A stretch of 7,883 nt of DNA from JBBSEZ01 sp038239195 (lineage in GTDB: Bacteria > Planctomycetota > Planctomycetia > Gemmatales > Gemmataceae): NCBI GenBank assembly GCA_038239195.1, contig JBBSEZ010000460.1, positions 1-7,883 of the forward strand, in the 5' to 3' direction. The translations under genes and the position numbers were made by a program. Numbering within the stretch: position 1 is the stretch's first letter; the number at the start of each line of letters is the position of its first letter. The notes below the pieces were generated by a model. It did not search any database, was not told where the DNA came from, and saw only the letters and a list, made by a program, of their open reading frames with translations. Shown here piece by piece: positions 5,214-7,883 of the stretch.

Positions 5214-7767
5214 CCGTGCGCGCCGGCGCGGGGCCCGTACCGCGCAGCAGGTCCCAGACCTTGAGCTCCTCCAGGTCGGGGAGGCGCTCCCCGCTGGCGT
5301 AGTCGGGGTGGCGCGTCAGGCCCAGGGTCGAGTGTTCGGGGTGGCGGGTCAGGTCCCACACCTTGACCGTGCCTTCCTGGGGGCAGCAGGAAACGAGCCG
5401 TCGGCCGTCAGGGGTGAACCGCACGCTCTCGATGGCGGCGGTGTGCCCCCGGAAGACGATGCGCTCCACGCCCATCTTCAGGTGCCAGACGCGGACGGTG
5501 GAGTCGCTGCCTCCGTAGGCGAGGTAACGGCCATCGGGACTGAAGGCGATGCTGTAGACCGCCCCCGCGTTGCCCGTCAGGCTCTGCACGACGCGCGGCG
5601 GGCGCACCATCAGGTCCCAGAGGCGCACGTTGCCGTTGCTCCCCGCCGAGGCGAGGTGCTTGCCGTCGGGGCTGAACGCCAGGCCGTAGACGGCGCTCTT
5701 GTGCCCTTCGAGCGGCGGGTAGGCCAGCTTGCCCTTGTCGCTGTCCCAGATGCGCACGTAGCCCGCCTCGTCGCCCGTCGCCAGGCGCTTGCGAGTCGGG
5801 TGAAAGGCGACGGCGTGGGCGCGATCGGCATGCCCCTCCAGCACGTGCCGCACCGTGCCGTGCGCGACGTCCCAGAGCTTGACCGTGCGGTCCCAACTTG
5901 CCGTGGCGAGTACCTGACCGTCGGGGCTGAACGCCAGGCCGGCGATGGACTTCTGGTGCGCCGGGTAGTTGCGCACCGGGCGGCGCGCGGCCAGGTCCCA
6001 CACGACCACCTCGCCGTTGTTGTCGGCCACGGCGAGGCGGGCCCCATCGGGCCGGAACGCCAGGCGGTGCGCGGTCCCCGAGGCGGGGAGGGTGAAGGCC
6101 GGGGCCTCGCGCTTGCCGTCCCAGAGCCGCACCTCGCGCCGGCCCGTGTTGACGGAGGCGATCCACTTCCCCTGCGGGTGGACGGCCACGGCGCCGTCGG
6201 TCCCCCGGCCCGAATCGAGCGTAAACAGGTCGGTGGCGTACAGCCCGTCGAGGTAGTGCCACTCCCAGCCGCGCGGGTCGAGCTGGCCCGGCCCGGGCAG
6301 GCAGAGCCGAAGGGTGCGCATCGCGCTGGGGAAATCGTTGACGCGCCAGTACAACTGGCTGCGAGCCACGTGGCTGTCGTAAAGGGCGGCGCGCGCCTGG
6401 TTCCGCGCGTCTTCGGCCTGCTCGCGCTCGGCGTCCTTGTCGCGCTTCTCGCCCAGCGCCTGGTCGCGCGCCAGCATCGCCTCGCGCCACTGCCAGGTCA
6501 CGCCCGCGAAGCCCAGGAGCGCGACCGCGACGAGCACAGCCCACAGCCCCGCGATCAGGGGCCGCCGGCGCGCCCACTTCCAGGCGCGCTCCTGCGGCCC
6601 GACCGGGCGGGCCAGTACCGGGGCGCCCCGGCGGAAGCGCCCCAGGTCGTCGGCCAACTCGGCCGCGCTGGCGTAGCGCTTGCCCGGCTGCTTTTCCAGA
6701 CACTTCAGACAGATGATCTCCAGGTCGCGCGGCACCGGCGACTCGAGGTGCGACGGGAGGCGCGACGGGCGGGCGGGCTCCTCGTGCAGCACCTGGAGCA
6801 CGGTGTCCAGAGCGGTCGGCCCCTTGAACGGGGGCTTGCCGGTGAGCAACTCGTAGAGGATGGCGCCCAGCGCGTAGACGTCGGCGGGGGGCCCGATCTC
6901 GCTGCTCCTGCCGCCGGCCTGCTCGGGGGCCATGTACGACGGCGTGCCGACCACCTCCCCGCTGACCGAGGAGGGCCCCTCGTCGTCGAGGCGCTTGGCG
7001 AGGCCGAAGTCGGTGATCTTGGGCGTCAATTCATTTAGACGCCGAGCTCCGCTCGGCGCGCCGGACGGTGGGCCTATCTCGGCGGCCAGATCGGCGAGGA
7101 GGATGTTGGCGGGCTTGAGGTCGCGGTGAACGATGCCGCGCTCGTGGGCGTAGTGGATGGCGCGCGCCAGCGCCTCGATGAAGCGGGCGCCCGCCCGGGC
7201 GGGCTGCGGCGCGCCGCGCACGCGCTGGACCAGGCTGCCCCCCTCGACCAGTTCGAAGGCGAGGTAGGGCCGGCCCTGCACCTCGCCGACGTCGTAGATC
7301 TGCACGATGTTGGGGTGGCGCAGGCGGGCGACGGCCTCGGCCTCGGCCTTGAAGCGCGCCAGGTCCCGGGGACCGGCGTGGTCCCCCGCCAGGATCATCT
7401 TGAGGGCGACGGTGCGGTTGAGCCCCACGTGCCGCGCCCGGTAGACGACGCCCATCCCGCCGCGCCCCAGTTCGTGCAGGATCTCGTAGCCGGGGACGAC
7501 GGGCACCTCGATCGGCCCGGCGAAGGGCCTGGCGTGGCCGCCCATCTCCGTCAGGCGCCGCAGGAAGAGCTCCGACGGGGCGGGGCCCGAGTGCCGGGCC
7601 GAGGAGAGCGGGCCGCGCAGCGCGGCGGGCGCCTCGGTCAGCCGCTCGAGGGAGGACTGGCATGCGCCGCAGGCGGCGACGTGCGTCGAGAGCGCAGCGC
7701 GGTCGGGCTCGGGCAGGGATTCTTCCAGCAACTGCTCGAGTCGGTCGGTGGCCGGGCAGGCGGTCAT
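4723..7767 (-). CDS. Membrane Ser/Thr protein kinase with zinc-finger-like head and WD40 propeller (frameshifted C-terminus)
   Basis: This 1014-residue ORF is a Hanks-type kinase. Residues 1-45 hold a zinc-finger-like head (Cys4, His29-x3-Cys33-x2-Cys36) as in anti-sigma-type domains. The kinase domain (about 94-385) is complete: GRGGMGVVY (102-109), VALK (Lys123), HRDLKPAN (Asp216, Asn221), DFG (253-255) and APE (280-282). It should be active. One membrane helix (about 404-424) follows, then a charged linker (about 432-465) and WD40 blades from about 515 (VRLWD, VVVWD, VKLWD, VRIWD, VRLWD, VRVWH, VKVWD, LKVWD). The propeller is probably extracytoplasmic and binds a signal or partner. ATG 7767 follows GGGAGAGG. 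There are two oddities. About 20 extra residues (228-247) with a palindrome lie between the catalytic loop and DFG. After about residue 845 (5235) the frame turns to Arg/Pro-rich nonsense while the blades continue in another frame. Residues beyond 845 are therefore not native. Confidence 0.9.
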   Translation of the reverse strand: MTACPATDRLEQLLEESLPEPDRAALSTHVAACGACQSSLERLTEAPAALRGPLSSARHSGPAPSELFLRRLTEMGGHARPFAGPIEVPVVPGYEILHELGRGGMGVVYRARHVGLNRTVALKMILAGDHAGPRDLARFKAEAEAVARLRHPNIVQIYDVGEVQGRPYLAFELVEGGSLVQRVRGAPQPARAGARFIEALARAIHYAHERGIVHRDLKPANILLADLAAEIGPPSGAPSGARRLNELTPKITDFGLAKRLDDEGPSSVSGEVVGTPSYMAPEQAGGRSSEIGPPADVYALGAILYELLTGKPPFKGPTALDTVLQVLHEEPARPSRLPSHLESPVPRDLEIICLKCLEKQPGKRYASAAELADDLGRFRRGAPVLARPVGPQERAWKWARRRPLIAGLWAVLVAVALLGFAGVTWQWREAMLARDQALGEKRDKDAEREQAEDARNQARAALYDSHVARSQLYWRVNDFPSAMRTLRLCLPGPGQLDPRGWEWHYLDGLYATDLFTLDSGRGTDGAVAVHPQGKWIASVNTGRREVRLWDGKREAPAFTLPASGTAHRLAFRPDGARLAVADNNGEVVVWDLAARRPVRNYPAHQKSIAGLAFSPDGQVLATASWDRTVKLWDVAHGTVRHVLEGHADRAHAVAFHPTRKRLATGDEAGYVRIWDSDKGKLAYPPLEGHKSAVYGLAFSPDGKHLASAGSNGNVRLWDLMVRPPRVVQSLTGNAGAVYSIAFSPDGRYLAYGGSDSTVRVWHLKMGVERIVFRGHTAAIESVRFTPDGRRLVSCCPQEGTVKVWDLTRHPEHSTLGLTRHPDYASGERLPDLEELKVWDLLRGTGPAPARTGPGVSGRGPTAGVDHGLRGATDLGLDLRGAAGRAPRGNQLRRRQPRRPGRLRPRRPVPRRPQCRGRALGANLGPGGRRQAARTERRRVPGLRAALEPRRPAARDRHLRPTFVGALGPARKRNLPRGQGGHLPRSQGLGRADRQGASSLRWGWTCCSTARTCSR
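4806..4853 (-). repeat. 24-base imperfect tandem duplication in a WD40 blade
   Basis: Two adjacent 24-base units agree at 18 of 24 positions and encode GISREAKA and GISHEVKV. They form part of about 23 extra residues between CDR and VKVWD, where a normal blade has almost none. The insertion keeps the frame. Confidence 0.6.
5303..5356 (-). repeat. 33-base-spaced direct duplication in WD40 coding region
   Basis: Bases 5303-5323 and 5336-5356 agree at 19 of 21 positions and are 33 bases apart. They encode LTRHPEHSTLG followed by LTRHPDYASGE, an 11-residue in-frame duplication just after the VKVWD blade. It lies shortly before the frameshift and lengthens an inter-blade loop. Confidence 0.6.
7033..7083 (-). 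mobile_element. Candidate palindromic element inserted in frame in the kinase domain
   Basis: On the - strand these bases encode about 17 residues, AEIGPPSGAPSGARRLN. They sit in the turn between the strand ending NILL and the strand leading to ITDFG, where bacterial kinases usually have only a short loop (such as DxxGxPKI). The DNA contains an 8-bp stem with a 3-base loop (CGCCGAGC-TCC-GCTCGGCG in + orientation stem arms 7040-7047 and 7051-7058). The segment keeps the reading frame. The extra length, Gly/Pro/Arg composition and palindrome together suggest a small inserted repeat. The exact ends are uncertain and no target duplication is clear. Confidence 0.4.
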
Positions 7768-7773
7768 GGGGAA

Positions 7774-7781
7774 CCTCTCCC
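7774..7781 (-). promoter_or_regulatory. Ribosome binding site of the kinase gene
   Basis: GGGAGAGG on the - strand lies about 6 bases before the ATG at 7765-7767. The kinase frame stays open upstream to the window edge, but that extension has no ATG and reads as Gly/Arg-rich nonsense, so this site fixes the start. Confidence 0.6.
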
Positions 7782-7883
7782 GGGCGTTGGCGGCCGGCCC
7801 CCAAACCCCCCCCGAACCGGGCCGGCGCGCTCGAGCCGTGCCAAATTCACCAGCACCATCTTCATCACCCCGCCCCTGGCCCC

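Noticed and set aside
5308..7038. Long + strand reading frame opposite the kinase/WD40 gene
   Set aside because: It is an antisense shadow with Val/Gly/Arg-rich sequence that mirrors the WD40 periodicity; no independent domain is visible.
7768..7883. End of an upstream gene, for example a sigma factor often found before such kinases
   Set aside because: A - strand frame ending in TGA overlapping the kinase ATG is open to the window edge, but its translation (MKMVLVNLARLERAG then Gly/Pro/Arg) shows no recognisable domain and is too short to judge.
1..7883. CRISPR arrays, tRNA or rRNA genes
   Set aside because: I saw no regularly spaced direct repeats, no cloverleaf-like T-loop/acceptor pattern and no rRNA-like sequence on either strand.

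Overview
The window is very GC-rich DNA, most likely from a planctomycete of the Gemmata/Isosphaera type. The main evidence is a membrane-anchored Ser/Thr kinase that joins a small zinc-finger-like head, a kinase domain, one membrane helix and a long WD40 propeller. This architecture is characteristic of those bacteria. A retropepsin-like gene and the short inverted-repeat elements fit the same assignment. It rests on gene content only; no rRNA or tRNA is present.

Left part, + strand (44 to about 1300/1537): three small genes in series. They encode a two-helix membrane protein, a ~115-residue protein resembling DUF5678-type proteins, and, 27 bases further on, a retropepsin-like aspartyl-protease-fold protein. 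The last reads on into the end of the converging gene, so the two ORFs overlap tail-to-tail by 191 bases.

Middle, - strand (4274 to 1347): a compact two-gene operon with 15 bases between the genes. The first gene encodes a NAD(P)-dependent opine-dehydrogenase-family enzyme. The second encodes a cobalamin-binding protein whose B12 domain lies at the N-terminus, followed by a ~420-residue part resembling the catalytic barrel of glutamate-mutase-type isomerases. Together they suggest an uncharacterised amino-acid pathway in which a B12-dependent rearrangement is coupled to an opine-type oxidation or reduction. This is the best candidate here for an undescribed system.

Right part, - strand (7767 to about 4635): the kinase/WD40 gene, which shows several signs of rearrangement. 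A palindrome-bearing segment sits in frame between the catalytic loop and DFG. There is a frameshift near 5214-5241 and two short tandem duplications in the WD40 part. The propeller is cut off abruptly at about 4777, where the sequence changes into the 3' end of what looks like a drug/metabolite (EamA-type) transporter. An 18-bp perfect inverted repeat (4589-4641) then closes the gene and supplies stop codons.

The 4275-4588 stretch between the kinase end and the operon holds no gene I can support. Bases 7768-7883 hold the kinase leader: a ribosome binding site, an 8-C run and a weak sigma-54-like match.
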